A DNA stretch of 64,000 bases from positions 766,529 to 830,528 of the forward strand of contig CAJNOP010000023.1 of assembly GCA_905250075.1 (NCBI GenBank), in the 5' to 3' direction. A model generated the notes under the pieces. The model searched no databases. It saw nothing but the letters and a program-made list of their open reading frames with translations, and was not told the DNA's origin. Positions 36,967 to 51,832 of the stretch are shown here, in pieces (the first letter of the stretch is position 1; every line of letters starts with the position of its first letter). Source of the DNA: Rotaria sp. Silwood1 (Eukaryota; Rotifera; Eurotatoria; Philodinida; Philodinidae). Position numbers and translations under genes: made by a program.

Positions 36967-39900
36967 AAAACTGGTGGGTGTCTATGCTTGAGTAAATAGA
37001 AAATAGAATAAATATAATAAATCTAAAGATGTCATTTCTTTTCTTTTTTTGTGAACTCAGACGTAGATTATTAATTATATTGATTAATTAAATAGATATA
37101 CATGATTAAATCGATTATGTTATTTTCCTGTCTGCTTGTTGATACAAACAAAACGGTAGATATTTTAGACGAGATTACTATTATCTTACGATAGACTATT
37201 GAAAAAAAGAAAAAAAAGAAATTTGCTTTCTTCTATGCAGTATATTTAATCTAGAGTAAACGATATCAATCATATGCGTGTTTTTTTGTTCTCTTCTTAT
37301 CATATTAAGGTCATTGTGACGGTCTATATTATTTGAATTTCGTTATTATACAATCAAAGCAATTCTTCTTTTTTGTTGTGCAATTCACTTTCATTTAATG
37401 ATGATATATATGTGAAAAAGTAGAATTATTTCATGATCTTAAGTGCAATTTTGTTTGTGAAAGATAATCTAAAAATTTGTACATACTTAAAGAAAAGATG
37501 TCATTGAGTTATAGTTGATTATTTTGAATGATATTTAGTATAGAAAATATCTATTATAATTTAATATAGCACGCTATAAATCAGATTATGATTATAAGTC
37601 TAAGAAAAACATGCTAGATTTTCACAGGTCAAGAAAGTTTAAAATTTGAAACTTACTCTTAAAATGAATATTTATTTAACTTAACTAAAGGAAAATTTAT
37701 GTGATCGGATTACAGTTGTATAAGAATTGTAATCATAAATAACATCTGAAAGTAGATATGACATCACTTTTTATTAAATGTACTGAATCTAAGATATCGA
37801 TTTACCAGGTCGTTCGTCAGCAGAGTACTTGAATAGATACTCTATTATCAGTAGGCTAATCGACTATGGTGATTCTGAATATTAACATAATTTTTATTGC
37901 TAGATTCTTGAAGATTCAGTTTTCTCAAAAATCAGTTTGTTGTAGCGAATCTCTCTTGTTCATAGAGTACCGCGAGTTGCATATGAAAAACTTTTTTTGA
38001 AATTTGAATTATTACGCAGAGAATTAGACTGTAAAAAAGTGTTATTTGTTATTATTTCTTGTCCTTTTGTTTCAATGCTGACATTCTAGCTATATGTTTT
38101 ATCACTAATTTTTTTTCCTTGTTCTTCAGGTTTTCCCGTTCAACTTTGTATCTATTTTAAGCCATATTATTATAACTTATTCTTGTGCTCTCTTAATGAA
38201 ATCAATTTATGATTACAAGGATAAAAAATATTTTGTACTTATTTTACTAGTGATTATTCTCTTACTTTTGTGCTTCGTACAAAACTTGAGTGACTATGAA
38301 TCCTGTCAACATTGTTAACAATTTGTCAGATTTAATTACTGCCAACTTGAATTGAGATTCCACTTCACTTGTAACTCAAGAAAAAATAGAATATGTGTGA
38401 AATAGAGACGTCGCTCTCACTTACACTCACACTACTGTTAATTTAAAGAAAACTTCCAATACGATGAAGTAGTGGTGAAGGTTTGCTCGTTCTCTGACCT
38501 CAAAAGAGAACAATGCAGAGTTCTCAATGACCTACAAAATGTGTTATACGTATCTACACATAATAATAGAGTGTAATGTAGTGCAACGGTCATGTATATC
38601 CGATACAATTATATCCAGTCGTATGGAAATCTTATTGAAGTACAAGCACTAGAAACTTTTTATCTTTAAAGCCTTCTGTAATTTCTTTGAAGATCGTACA
38701 TCTTAAGATTTTCATCGGTTTTAGCTAAAAATTTCAAAATAGTATTCAGAATTGACCCGACATTCTGATCACAATTTTTAAAATTTTATTAAAAAGTTAA
38801 TATTGAAAGTTTGATTTGTATGAATGCATCACCTATAATAATGTATAAGATGAAGGTGTGGATGTGGATGTGGATGTGTAGATGTTAGCTTATGCTTGAC
38901 AAAACAGATAACACTCGCACACCCACACTCTATACATTATTATAAACGAAGCATTCTACGATGCATTTATGTAATCAAACTTTCAATATTGACTATTTTT
39001 ATAAAATTTTCAATACCATGATCAGAATTTTTATTGAAGAAATTTTCAAATCAAAATTCATTGATTTCGTCTTCTTCTTGCTATCATACAATAAACTAAA
39101 AGTTCGGTAAAACAATCGTAACTCAAGATAAAATATCCGACAGAACGAATTATTTTTGCTCTTTAATTTATAACTTTAGTTCCTACTATGAAGTCGAAAA
39201 GAAAGATATCAATCAATTGGATATGTTACCTTATAAAAATATAAGCCATTGATATGTGTACAAACTGATGATAAAGATTTGGAAGAAAATAATCTAGAAA
39301 TGAACTATAATATTCCATTAAATTTAAGCTTTAAAAAAAATACTTTACTGATAAATATCGAACCTCAATTGAAAAAGACCCGAAGATTTATTATTTAAGT
39401 AAATATGTAATTGCATTTATAATTTTTTCATAAAAAGAGATTTCTTTTCTTTTAAACAGCTATTGCTCATATAATGACAATATTCAATTATTTTTCAATT
39501 ATACAGAACGTGATAAAGAAATTGAAATCACTTTTTGAACTGTAAAATTCCTTAATCAAATTATTTGTTTTTTTTTTTTGAAACATAATATGAGGAAAAC
39601 TTGTGCTTCGTTTATAGAAATCTATTGATAATCTTATTGAAAAAAAATATCTTTTAACATTGAAAAAATACGTCGCAATATTTAGTCTAATAATTGATTG
39701 ACATATTCAGTTTTATTAATTAAGATCTCTTTGATGAAAGTTTAACAATTAACCACGAATCTAGAATAAACATAAAAGAGCTATATCCTAACATACTTCA
39801 AGTCACATTTTCTTTCACATATAGAAATGCATCATTCCAGAAGAATAGTCTACAAACTCAATAATTCTATTTTTTGTTTGTGAATTATTTCAATTCTCGG

Positions 39901-40259
39901 AATACAAGTTAGCAGGTATAAGTTAAAATGTACATCGATAAATTTCAAACATAAATCTTTGATTAAATGAATATTAAAAATCTCATCATTGTAAATGACA
40001 GAAACTCAAATAAAACTCAGTGTGACAAATTTGTCTTATAATCGATAGAAAAATTATATTTCAAAGTTAGAAAAAAATCATAATCAATTGATATCTGTAA
40101 CTTGTAATTTTTACCCAACTAGATACGTCCTCCATCTATTATGTATATACATTGGTTTTTATTTCACCTATTAGAAGCCTCTTCACGAATGACATAGAGA
40201 AAATAATCGATACGTACATATAAACCAAATATCGATATTTTTTCCTAAAAAATTCAGCA
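36967..40259. other. Gene-free interval
   Basis: About 3.3 kb, AT-rich, with one foldback at 38761-39032. No convincing ORF or RNA gene seen. Confidence 0.45.
38761..39032. mobile_element. Foldback/MITE-like palindrome
   Basis: The left arm 38761-38880 (AATATTGAAAGTTTGATT, TATAATAATGTATAAGATG) is mirrored by the right arm ~38905-39032 (AATCAAACTTTCAATATT, CATTATTATA). A GGATGT hexamer run (38858-38876) pairs with CACACCCACAC on the other arm. No ORF. Confidence 0.7.
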
Positions 40260-41674
40260 ATGAATGAAGTAATTTTTTGTTAAAATTAATAATTAGTCAT
40301 CATTCTTAAAGTTTAGGAAGAAATAGAAGTACTCAAATCGATTTATGAATCAGATCCAAATTTTTCTACTATCAATGATAATACATTTCAGTACAAAGTG
40401 AGCTTAGAATGTATGTTTGATTGAAATGAAAACATTTCTAAACAAATTTTTTTTTTTATTGTTAAATAAAGTATATCATCGATAATGATCGTTTCTATTT
40501 GGTGGAAATTAATTGGCCTGATGATTATCCAAATGTAATACCTAAAATTAATCTTGATTTATTTAGTAACCGTCTTTTGTAAGTTTATCTTAGAAAATTT
40601 TTTTTTTTTTTATTATTTCTGATTCCTTTTAGAACAAATGAGTTTAAAACAAAACTGATAGAAAAACTAACAACTGATGTATGATTGAAATTTTTTATTA
40701 TATAATCGAAAATATTTATTTTTAGGCAAACGAACAATTGGGCATGCCAATGACCTATACTCTATTTGAGTCAATTAAAGATTTTTCATATGATGGTAAT
40801 ATTTTTCAAACTAATGCAGTAAGTATTCAATAGATATATTGTTTCTTTTGTTTGTTAAATATGACTTGAAATCTCTTTTATTGACAAGAGAAGTCCTTCA
40901 ACTGAGAAATTACCTTTAAGTTCTAATTGTGTACTTTGGATAGACTCAAATGAACTCTGAACATCATGAAAAGAGTTGGCATCTTTAACTTATTGTTGTG
41001 GAGACACTGCAGTTTTAAAACATTCTTAGATGAATAGCATAGTATCATAAAAATTGATGTTCGAATTTCGAATTGAGACTTTGCGTAGAGACAAACCTTG
41101 ACAAGAGTAGTATTATGTCTTCTGATTTGATTTCATCCAGAAATAAGAGAATATCAAATCTATTGGTTTATATGAGCAATGTAAATGATATGCTATTACT
41201 ACAATTGTATTTTACATTAGGAACAGCGACAAGGTCTGAAATATTTCTAAAACAATTATTCTTGTCAAGAATCAGTTAAAGGCCCAAATTCTTTTCAGAG
41301 CATTCGCTGTTCGTTTGCATCTGCATAATCCACATAATTTCGACGCCAAAAGTGATTTATCAGTTGGAGAACTTATCTCTTAAGATAAATTTAATTCTAT
41401 CATGTTCTACATTTTATTTTTTTTAAGATTATTCGCAAAATTTTCTGTTTTTTTTTTTTTTAAGGTATCCAGTATCAATGTAACAGTACCATCGTCAACT
41501 ACAACAACTCCTTCTGTATCAAGTGCACCGGTTATAAAAAAAGAACAATTAACTAAATCTCAAAAACGTCGTCAATGGAATCATCGAGTTGTTGGTGAAG
41601 ATGGACAAAGACCTCGTGGTCATGATTGGGTTGATATTGTTCGACATTTATCTCAAACAGGAAATAAAGTTTAA
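40260..41674 (+). CDS. RWDD4: RWD domain-containing protein 4
   Basis: Six exons: 40260-40268, 40317-40397, 40472-40578, 40633-40678, 40726-40818, 41465-41674; 181 aa against about 188 in vertebrates. The RWD domain starts EEIEVLKSIYESD and includes YLVEINWPDDYPNVIP and MTYTLFESIKD. The C-terminus has the RWDD4 signature KSQKRRQWN...PRGHDWVDIVRHLSQTG. The first exon codes only three residues (MNE); an acceptor-like ATTCAG ends 2 nt before this ATG. RWD folds are protein-interaction modules; RWDD4 itself has no firm biochemical role. The last intron contains repeat R1 copy 3. The gene is tail-to-tail with WDR90, 59 bp between coding regions. Confidence 0.93.
40860..41290. repeat. Repeat R1, copy 3 (RWDD4 intron 5)
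   Basis: Contains TTCGAATTTCGAATTGAGAC and ACTTTGCGTAGAGAC, then TGGTTTATATGAGCAATGTAA and GGAACAGCGACAAGG-type blocks shared in order with the UNC45 copy. Most diverged of the four. Confidence 0.55.
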
Positions 41675-41733
41675 AGTTAAATCTCTTTGTTTTATTATGA
41701 AATAAAAAAAAAAAAGAAATGAAATTGTAACAT

Positions 41734-44700
41734 CTAATTTAAGATGATTTTCCAAACAAATATTTCATTTGATGATGTTGTTATTAATATATCATTTGAT
41801 TTATTAAATTTTATATTTGATACTTTATCATTATGACCAATAAAATCTTGAAATGTTTCCTGAGTATAATCTTTTAATTGTATTAAACGATCTTTTGTAC
41901 CAATAGCTATTAAATAATTCTTATTTTTCATAGTTAATAAATCAAAACATGAACACCATTGATTTAATAATATTGTTCGTATAATTTGTTTTGTATCAAT
42001 ATTATATATTTTTAGACATTGTTCATTATCATAATCCGTATATATAATTAAATTAGTATCAATAAAATGTGCTAAACTTGGTGGAGATGATTGCCAATTA
42101 GTTGTTGTATGAGATGTAGATAATGTTAACCAATCGATACATGAACATAAATCAAATTGTTGATTTGATTTCCATAAACTAATACGTCGATCATGACTAG
42201 TAATTAACCACATATAAAAATTGTTTTCTAGTAATTTTTTTGAATCAATTATACAAATTGGTACTGAATGACAATGTTCATTCAATACACGTAAGATAAT
42301 ACCTTGTACTAAATTTGATATTGCAACAGAACCATCCAATGCACCGGAAAGACAAATTATTGCTAAAATTATTTATAAATATTATTTTAGAAAAGAAATT
42401 ATGTTTTTTTTTTTTGCTTTTTTTAAATACAAACTATGCAAAGGAATATGAATTGCAGTTATTGATGATGCATGTGGTTGTAATTTAAGTTGCATTTGTT
42501 CATGTAAAATATTAAAAATTCGTATTGTTCCATCATTATATCCAGTAACAATTGATCGAATAGTTGATTTTATATTTTTCATAGAATTTGTTGTATGAAG
42601 TGAATTATTCGTTAATACAATAGAATTATCCCATGATGTTAAACAAGTTACTTGCTAAAGTATTCAAGAAAAACAAAACAAAATGATATTAATATATCGA
42701 CATGCATTGAATCCATGTTTGGGTTCACAAACTTTTTTAGCATGTTGGCAGATATTTGAGTTTCAAATCATCTATTCTATTGAGTATAGATATCAAGATC
42801 AAACATTCAGATTCAATGCATGCCTAATTATATATATATATATATAAGATATTAAAACATACTAATCCATTTGTATTAAAACGAAGAATTTCATTTCGAT
42901 CATCTAATTGAAAGATTCGTATTGTACCATCAAGACTACTTGTAACAATATGAGTATCTTCAATAGGAATTAAATCAGTTATTTTATCTGTATGTGATGC
43001 AACAAGTCGAGTTATTGATCGATCAGTTGTCCAACAAATATACCATAGAGATCCACATAATGTACCAATAATACCCATGTCGAATGTACTATCAAATGAT
43101 CCACTTATTATTCCATCATCTAATTGAAATTCATCTTGCATTTTTAAACTATAATTTCTAAAATAAAAAACAAAATAAATTATCCTTAATATCGAAGAAA
43201 TTATCAAAATTCTATTTTAAATTTACGAATCAATTGAATTTAATTGTCCTAAATTTGTTTCAAGAGTTTCTATATTCCATAGTTTTAAACATCCTGTTGA
43301 TGATCCAGTCAATAATTTATAATTCGTTGTTGCTATATAACATATTTCATTTGAATCAGCTTTCCAATGAAGAATACATAAACTTAGACGACTATTCCAA
43401 CATGTTATTAAACCATTATTTGTTGCACATAAAACAAGATTTACAATTGATGTTAAATAAACACATGCTGTTATATCACATGATGTTTTTTTATGTTCAT
43501 TTAATAATAATGGAATTTGTTCATTAACAACTTGCAAATGTAATTTCTTATCATCTGCTTGTTCAATAATGGTACAAAAACGAATAAAACCATGTGAACC
43601 ACCAAGACAAAATTCATTAGTCCGTATTGGATTCCAAGCAAGACAATTTATATAAAATGATGAATGTTCATCGTGCCAGTTCAGTAAATGTGTAAAGTTA
43701 TTTTTTGACCATAGGCTCATCATTGGTTTTCGATAATTACCAATTGTAATAAGAAAACGATCATCTCTATAAATCAATAAAGTATAACATAAAAAGTCTT
43801 TCTAATTTTCCTACTTCGAAAAAGCCATGGATTGAATTGCTTGAACTGATACATGAAAATATGTTTTTTGTTGAAGTGTTTTTGTGTCCCAAACAATCAT
43901 CTTTACTTGTAATTCTTCTTTCTTTATTGGTATTGAACATTGAGCACTGACTAAAATCGTTGCATCACTTGATAATGTTATAGTTGATATTTCTTCTGTA
44001 TGTCCTAGTCAAGGAGAGAAAAGAAAAAAGTACAAATGTATAATAATCTGTTAAATATTAATCATTATATTCTAATTACCAGTTAAAATAGTTTGATGAT
44101 TACTATTTAGATTTTCTACAATAATATTACAACCAACAGTATATGCAAAAAAACCTGTATGAGGATGCCAAACAAGATTTTCACGTCCGTTACCATTGTA
44201 ACCAATAATTGTTTGAAGTTTTAGATTTTCTTGATTAATTGGTGCTATATATCGTTTCTGAATATGTATAAAAATATTTATTTATGTTTTATTTTTAAAG
44301 AAAATAATAGACTTACTTTTGCTAATTGTGAATGATTAATTCTTTGAATGAAGTGACGTCGAATAGATGATAGAGAAGAAAAATGCTCATTATCAGTTTG
44401 TTTTGTTAGTAATTTTTTATTAATAATTTTTCTTAAAAATTTTATAATCATAATTTTAAATAGAAAATAAAAGTCAATTGTTTACTTTTCTTCTTGAAAG
44501 ATATTCACTGTTTTATCAATTTCTAAATTTGATAATGATCGTGTAATAGCACGTTCGTTTGTTTCTTGAGAAACATGAAATAATTCTGATGAATTTCTTG
44601 ATTGATCTGAACTTGATCGAACTAATGTATGTTCAAGAACTTAAGAAAAAGAATTCTTTCTTTCTAAATTTTCAGATTTTTATAATTTACTTTTTGTCAT

Positions 44701-47700
44701 CATCAACTGTGGAGAAACAATACATTGTGCATTACTAAAATCATTTTTCGATTTAGAACTTTTGTTTTTAGATGAAATAAACTTTCTTACTTTGGCATTT
44801 TTGGTGGTAAGGTATTCCAAGCAAGAACATTCCATATTAATATTGAATCTCCAATACTTACAACATGCATATTATCATCAGTAAAAAATACTTTTCGTAC
44901 TTGTTCAGAATGACCAATGAAATTCTAAAATGACATTTATGAAAAATTTTCTTTTGTTTTTATTTTTCATGAAACCAAATTTACTTGAAAATTTATATCT
45001 AATTTCATATTAGCATCCCAAAACTTTAACATACCATCACCACCAGTTATGAGATATTGACCATTTGAAGATAAAGTTAGACTATCGAATGAATGTTTGT
45101 GGATATTATCAATCTATAATATAAATTAAATTAAACAGAAAGAAATTATTCAATCGTACAATATTCAATAGTTTTCCAGTATATGAATCAAATTTAAGTA
45201 ATTTAAAATTTGCTGTTGCAACGAATAGATATCGATTCGGTGTAAAACGTGCAAATAAAGCTGATTCTAATGATGTTATTGTTTGTTGATCATTTGTCAT
45301 TAATGTACAATTGCTTATATCAATTTGTAATGTTTGACTAAGAGTATTTATTTCAATAATTGTAACAATAAATTTTGTAGGTCCAACATAAGCTGCATAT
45401 TTACCATCTGGACTAATCGATAATGGCGGTGGTCCTTTTTCTGATGCTATTAAAGCTTTAGCAACAGTTTTTTGTAATTTATAATTATCATTAGCATCTG
45501 ATAAACATAAATCACCTTCTTCATCACTACTTAATAAATATGATCCATTGTGAGAATAGAGTAAACCGATAATACTCATATTATGATGCCTACAAAGAAA
45601 TGTGTATACGTCGAAGTTATTTCTTCTAGTAGATCTAATTTGTAATTTGAATATGATCTCTACTAGTTAATTACACAATTACATACGATTAAGTTGCGTT
45701 AGAGAATTGAACAAAGTCATCTGTCTATCTTTAATGTTATCATTTTTTTTACAAACAATAAAAATCGTTATGCAATAATTAATTTTCACAAAAAATTAAA
45801 CTGTTCATTATTATTCATAAATAAATTGTTTGAATACAGTATGTTTTGATAAGAATTCTAGATATATAACCACTGAAAAATGAGTTAATTTTAACTGAAC
45901 GAATCAACTAATTTTTCACATTATGTTACACTCTATAATAACTATGTAGTTTCGTATTTAAGAAGTTACGATTAGAATTGTGCAAAATGTAGTTTTTTTC
46001 AGTCGTCATAACTTTGATCTGTTCATATAAGTAATATGAATTTTGCTGCACTGACTTTTACACTAAACTATCGACAATAAATAATTTACTATTGTCGAAA
46101 ATTCATTGATGAAAACTTGTTTGGCCTTTTGAACAATATTCTCTATCAATAGTACACAGATTTTATGATTCTATACTAAGATTATTTAGACAGCGGCGCA
46201 TGTCATTAGCGTACATCATGTATCACAAGTGTTCAATGACAGAACTACTTATAAAATCAATCAGATACTAAATGATTTTCATACAAGACAAACTTTGTAA
46301 CAATTGTTTGATTTTTACATTGAACAATAACATTTGTATTATTTCAATACACGCTACCTTCTGTTCAAACAGTTTTCTGTACATGTGTCATACCTGACGT
46401 GATATTTGATGAGATATGACTTGAAATCATTGAAAAAGCCGAACTTGTGTTTGTTAATTTTCTAATTACTGTACGTTGATAACGATGAATTAATAGTTTA
46501 TTACTCATGACCGAAAGTTCAATTTTATAAACATTAGCAATTACTGTATTTAAAACTGTTGCCCTTACCCAAATGGATCTAATAGTCATCAGTAACATTT
46601 TTGTTGTGTCAAAGGTAAAAGTTCTTTAGCAATAGGAAATTCGAAAATTGCTTAAAAGCTGCTGTAAAAATTAATCCTACGACATTTCTATTTTTTTTTC
46701 ATATCAATTTTTTTACACTCGAAAAAATTTCCTTACTTGATTTCATTTAAAATAATTGATGTATTCAGATCAAACATTTTTATTGTTCCATTATTAAATC
46801 CACATGCAAATATTTGTCGATTTGGTGTATATGTAACAGTTAATGGTATTTCTCGTTCCGAAGTAAATTCTGATAATTGTTTACCCGTACGAAAACACCA
46901 TATTCGTATGGTACCATCTTGTCCTACACTAATTAATTGTTTTCTCATATCATCATAATCAATATCAGTAATGAACTTAGTATGTGTATGCATCAAATTT
47001 AAATGTGATTTTGTAATAAGATTTAATATATTAAGTGAGCCAGATATTGTTACAATTAATATTCGTGTTTGATCATATGATGATATTAAACCACAAATAG
47101 TTTGATCATATTTAGCTTCAATATAAATTTGAGAAAAATCTATTGACCAAACACGAATATATCCATCATAAGAACCTGTTATAAAAAAATTATCTGTACA
47201 TGTTAATGCAGATATACTAAATGATAATCCTTTATTCATGATAATTTTATCAGATAAATGATTAACTTTAATTATACGTTTTTCATCATATAATAATTCT
47301 AATATATGACCTGCTTTTGTTGCTATATAAATAATTGATTCATTTAATTTATTATTAGATAAATGTTGAAATTGTAAATCAATATATTCTAAATGATCAA
47401 TATCATTCGCTAATATATTTATTGATTTTAAATCATTTTCATTTCTAATATGCCATAAACGTATATTATCTAAACCAATGGATATAAATTTAGTTGTATT
47501 ATATGGAACAAAACGTATATGTGTTATTGATACATTTGTCATTGCTTGACATATTAATTCAATGGAATATTTAGATACATGTAATACATTATAAACAGAA
47601 ATAATTGTATGAGATTGTTCATCATGACCAACAACAACTAAAGATGAAGAAGAGTTTCCTATTCCAAAATCAAGTGCATGTAAATCTTGTGTATTAAGAA

Positions 47701-49931
47701 CACGAATGGCAGCAATACAACGACGAGTTTCAAATTTCCATAAACGAAGAATAGCTAAGATAGACAATATATACACATTTAAAGTACTGGTCAAAATTAT
47801 AAAATCAAACGTATTCTGCTTTTCTTTTCTAATTACAATGCCAAGCATTTACCTAAAATTGAAATAGTATTTGGAACAGCCAATGAGGTTCTCTATCAAA
47901 TGCGTTCGTTTTTTAGGTCCTATAATACTGTGAAAATTGGTTTCTAAGAGTACTATCTTAAAGAGTACAACATTAATAGGTTGTTACATTTCCTATAAAC
48001 TTCTCTTAATAAGTTTTAAACGTCACAAAATATGAAAAACGAACTTTATCATAGCATTGCTAAAAAATCGTATTGCTTTTAGTGATATTTCTCATTTATT
48101 AAGGAATGGTAGTAGGAAATACAGTAATTCTTCTTTTTACTCAGGTTTATGTGCTCTTTAAGATTGTACTTTTCAAAAAGCTAATTTTCACATAGTCTTC
48201 TGGGATCTGAATACTCTTTGAAATTTCCATATGAAAAAAATTCCAAAATACTTTGTTCTTACATTTTTGATCAAGACTGTATATTAAATATTTTCATAAA
48301 ACTTTATTCCTTACCATTGGGTCCTGTTTGTATTGTTGCTAATAATGATGAATTACTATTAAATGCAATAGCAGTTATTTTATCTGTATGTCCAATAAAA
48401 AACCATTGTTGTTGTGTTTCAATATGCATTTGAACAACAATAGCATTTGATGAATAAACTACATAATTACCATCTTGTGTCCATAATAAATTATTAAAAC
48501 CACTGCTTAGACCAATAACAGTTTGTAAACGAAGTATTGGATCTGGAAGAAGAGTTGTAAGATGATGAGATTGTTGAGAATGATCATTTGTTAAAGCAAG
48601 ATCATAATTAGAATTATCAGTCGTTGAACATATAGATCGAATCGTTTGTGGATTAACAAATAGATGAATACCATCATTATTATTAGATAAACTAGAAGAA
48701 TCATTTACAGTAGGTAACGATGGAAAACGATCAACCGAATTATAGTATGTACGCCAATTGAGCTAAATAAAAGTAAAAAGCTGTATGTGCTCTTCTTGTA
48801 CGGATACATTTCTTTAGCATCCTTTTTTCTTAATCGTTCAATAATACAATAAGGAAATAGTTCATATATTATAACGAGATATTGTCATGGTTACATCTGT
48901 GAGGGGGGAGTCCAATTTCTAACCTCTATACTTAAATATTTTTTGTAATTATTACAATACCTGATTATCTCTTGGAGATACAGATCTATGTGTAATATGT
49001 GATAAATCAGTTATTGATGTATTAATTTGTCCATTGACTAGTGTTGTTTGAGCAGTTACTGGAAATGCTTCATTATGTTCAATTTGATTTAAATTTTGTT
49101 CATCTGTTTTTAATTTTCTTGGTGTTGGTAAACGTACATTACCAACTTTATCAAATGGTTCACTTGGATTTTTACCCATTAATGATGACATATTTGGAAA
49201 CATAATAAAATCATATTTATCATGCCAAGATTCACTTTTATCAATTGGATATGATAATTCACGTGGTAATGAACGTATACCAGCACGTGTTAAACCTGTT
49301 CGTTTAGCTGTATCATTATCAATACCAGGTTCATATAAAAATTGTGATGTAAAACAATTTTTAACAAAGATATTTCCACATAATTGAATTGATTTTATCA
49401 TATGATAATGTTCATTTGTCATATATGTTAATAAAATTGTTTGTAAATCTAAACATAATACAGACCAATGAATATCTGTACCTGTTGTCATATAAGGAAA
49501 TTGAATAGATGCTTGGGTTATTTTAAATTCACGATATAAATTTGATAATGATATACGTATAAGATGTTGTTTATGTGTTAGAATATCAATATGTATACAA
49601 AAATATTTATCATATATTGGTCGGAATAATATATAAAATAAACGACCTGTTAAACTAAGATTTTGATTTAATGATTCAGATGGAAATTGTATATAATTAT
49701 TTTCTGGCACTAAACCACGTATACGATATACAATTGATTTCAGATCACGATCCTAATTACAGAAAGAAAAAATGATTAGTTTTAGATTACGATTTTTTTT
49801 TTAAAGAAGAATTCATATTTTACTATGATAGTTGAAATGTCTCCTTGTTTGACACATTTTTTAGATGAAGTTATATCAAAATGTTTAAATATATTAACAA
49901 ATGGATGCTGCCATGAACTACTACTACTCAT
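41734..49931 (-). CDS. WDR90: WD repeat-containing protein 90 (POC16)
   Basis: Sixteen exons: 49931-49824, 49752-48961, 48762-48315, 47754-46737, 45589-45160, 45113-44985, 44924-44791, 44734-44691, 44639-44486, 44431-44317, 44257-44080, 44004-43815, 43766-43227, 43157-42863, 42654-42435, 42362-41734; 1807 aa against ~1750 in human, frame kept throughout. The N-terminus (SSWQHPFVNIFKHFD, KQGDIS, VYRIRG, NYIQFPSES, LTGRLFYILFRP) is the CFA20/DUF667 domain typical of WDR90. ESWHDKYDFI and LPDPILRLQTVIG follow in the same order as in human. The rest is many WD40 repeats (GHTDKITAIAF, VGQDGTIRIW, TSSLDGTIRIF, GHNDKVSNIKF). In vertebrates and algae the protein sits on the centriolar microtubule wall inner scaffold; the same role is inferred. 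The donor of intron 5 (GTACG) is weak. Confidence 0.95.
42701..42822. repeat. Small inverted repeat in WDR90 intron 14
   Basis: CATGCATTGAATC...TGTTTG at the left end (42701-~42722) and its reverse complement at the right end (~42800-42822), total 122 bp. MITE-sized, no target duplication checked. Confidence 0.5.
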
Positions 49932-50239
49932 CGTTTTAAAAGATTAATGATTGATGTATTTCTTTTCAGATCTACCATGAGTATTGAACTAGAGAGGTCA
50001 AGTCGCTTAGCAGACTATCAAAATTGTATTGAACATATGGTTTATATAAGTGACATCTATTACAATGTAAACCAATAGTGGAATCGATTCGTCTTGTCGA
50101 CCTCGAATAGCTTGTTTGTGGGATATTTTTTTACATAATATGCACCTTCTTCACTCATGTTGCTCTTGTTATCTGTTATTATATTTATATCAATAAGTCA
50201 AACAGGTGCACAACGCGTAGAAGAATTTCAATCTAAAAT
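49932..50239. promoter_or_regulatory. Bidirectional promoter region, WDR90 / RNLS
   Basis: 308 bp between divergent start codons. No CRE octamer or clear TATA box recognised. Confidence 0.45.
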
Positions 50240-51832
50240 ATGAGAGTAATTCTAATCGGTGCTGGTATATCAAATGCTTTAATATCTCTTTTACTTCGTC
50301 GTCAATATGGTGCTGAAATAAAACTTGTTGTCTTCGATAAAGCCAGAAGCATTGGTAAAAAAAAATACGTTTTTACTTTTAAAAATTTTTATTTTTTTAA
50401 TTATTTAAGGTGGTCGAATGACAACTAGTTATGATAGTGAAGAAAATCGTCATTGTTATGTTGATATTGGTGCTCAATATTTAACATTAACTAAATCAAA
50501 CAGTACAACAACAAAGTAAATTTGATTTGTTCTTAAAAAAATTTAAATAAATGTTATAATTAGATTTTTTCAACAATTAATTGATGATAATGTTATTGAA
50601 TTACTTGATAGACAAAATCTAATTGGTATGCATGAAAAGCCAGATAAAATTGATTATGTCGCACCACGTGGAATAGCATCTGTTGTGCGATATTTTTTTG
50701 AACAAGCAGGTTAATTATACAATAAATCGAAATGAATATTAACTTAAAATTTTAGTTGTTGAAATGAATGTTTCAAAACATATAACAAAAATTGATCTTA
50801 ATTCGACAAATAATAAATTTGAAATATCAACTAATGATGAAAAATTAGATGAAGGTGAAGCTGTTATTGTTACTGTTCCAGTGCCACAAGTACTTACTCA
50901 ATTCAAAGGTACTATTACCAAATTAATAGGTATGTATATATATATAGACGATTCCAAGCAAAACAGGACATACATACATTTCATTTGACTTTGATTACTG
51001 ACAAGGATTATTTTTCTGAATGAGTTGTTCGTTTATTGATACGTCCTTTGAGCGAATGTTTCTAGTGCTGATTTTCTTCATGATATTTAGAATAGCTTAA
51101 CATACACATAACATATAAAAATTTGTTTTACGATGCTAAAAAATTTACTTTTTTTGTTTTATTCCTTTATTTTTCTTTTCAAAGAGGATAACAAAGAAAT
51201 CAAAGATAAACTTGGTCAAGTTAAATTTTCTAGTCGTTTTTCTGTTGGTCTTTTTTATTCACCTTCAATAACAAATCTCAATATTCCATGGCATATCTAT
51301 TATGTAGATAAAAATGAAAATGATTGTCTTCGTTATCTTGCAATAGATAATGCAAAACGAAATAAAAGTTAGTTATTTGATTTATCATTGTTTTAAGTTG
51401 TTTCCATTGATAAAATATATAAATTAATTTAATTTTAGACGAACCACCTTTTTCTTTCATTGCTCATACCAATGTTGATTTCGGTGCAAAATATGTTGAA
51501 GCAGATAAAATAATAATTGGAGAACAAATTAAAGAAAACATCTTTCAATTTTTACCTCAACTTCCACGTAATATTAGTAATGTAAAATATCATAAATGGA
51601 AATATTCACAAGTAAATTTAGGAAAGCTGATTATTACATAAAGTATTAATTGTAATTCTTTTTTGGGGTTTAGGTTATTCAATCGTATCCAGATAAACCA
51701 GGTTGTGTCCTACTCCATGAACATCCTTTGTTAGTACTTGCTGGTGATAGCTTTGCAGCTGAATCGGCATTTGAAGCATGTATTGAAGCAGCAATTGAAA
51801 CAGTGAAAAAAATTTCTGACTTATTTAAATAA
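50240..51832 (+). CDS. RNLS: Renalase, FAD-dependent amine/dihydro-NAD(P) oxidase
   Basis: Seven exons: 50240-50354, 50410-50515, 50564-50709, 50756-50929, 51185-51367, 51439-51611, 51674-51832; 351 aa against 342 in human. The start gives the Rossmann dinucleotide motif immediately (VILIGAGISNALISLLLRR). VFDKARSIGGRMTT, DIGAQYLT, YVAPRGIASVVRYF, VTVPVPQVL, SSRFSVGLFY and the C-terminal FAD-binding LVLAGDSFAAESAFEACIEAA follow, all in renalase order. Renalase oxidises isomeric 2- or 6-dihydro-NAD(P) back to NAD(P) and passes electrons to oxygen, giving peroxide. No secretory signal separate from the FAD fold is seen. AATAAA overlaps the stop codon. Confidence 0.95.

Noticed and set aside
46071-46100. 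Small 9-bp inverted repeat (TCGACAATA / TATTGTCGA) in WDR90 intron 4
   Set aside because: Short and isolated; expected by chance in AT-rich DNA.
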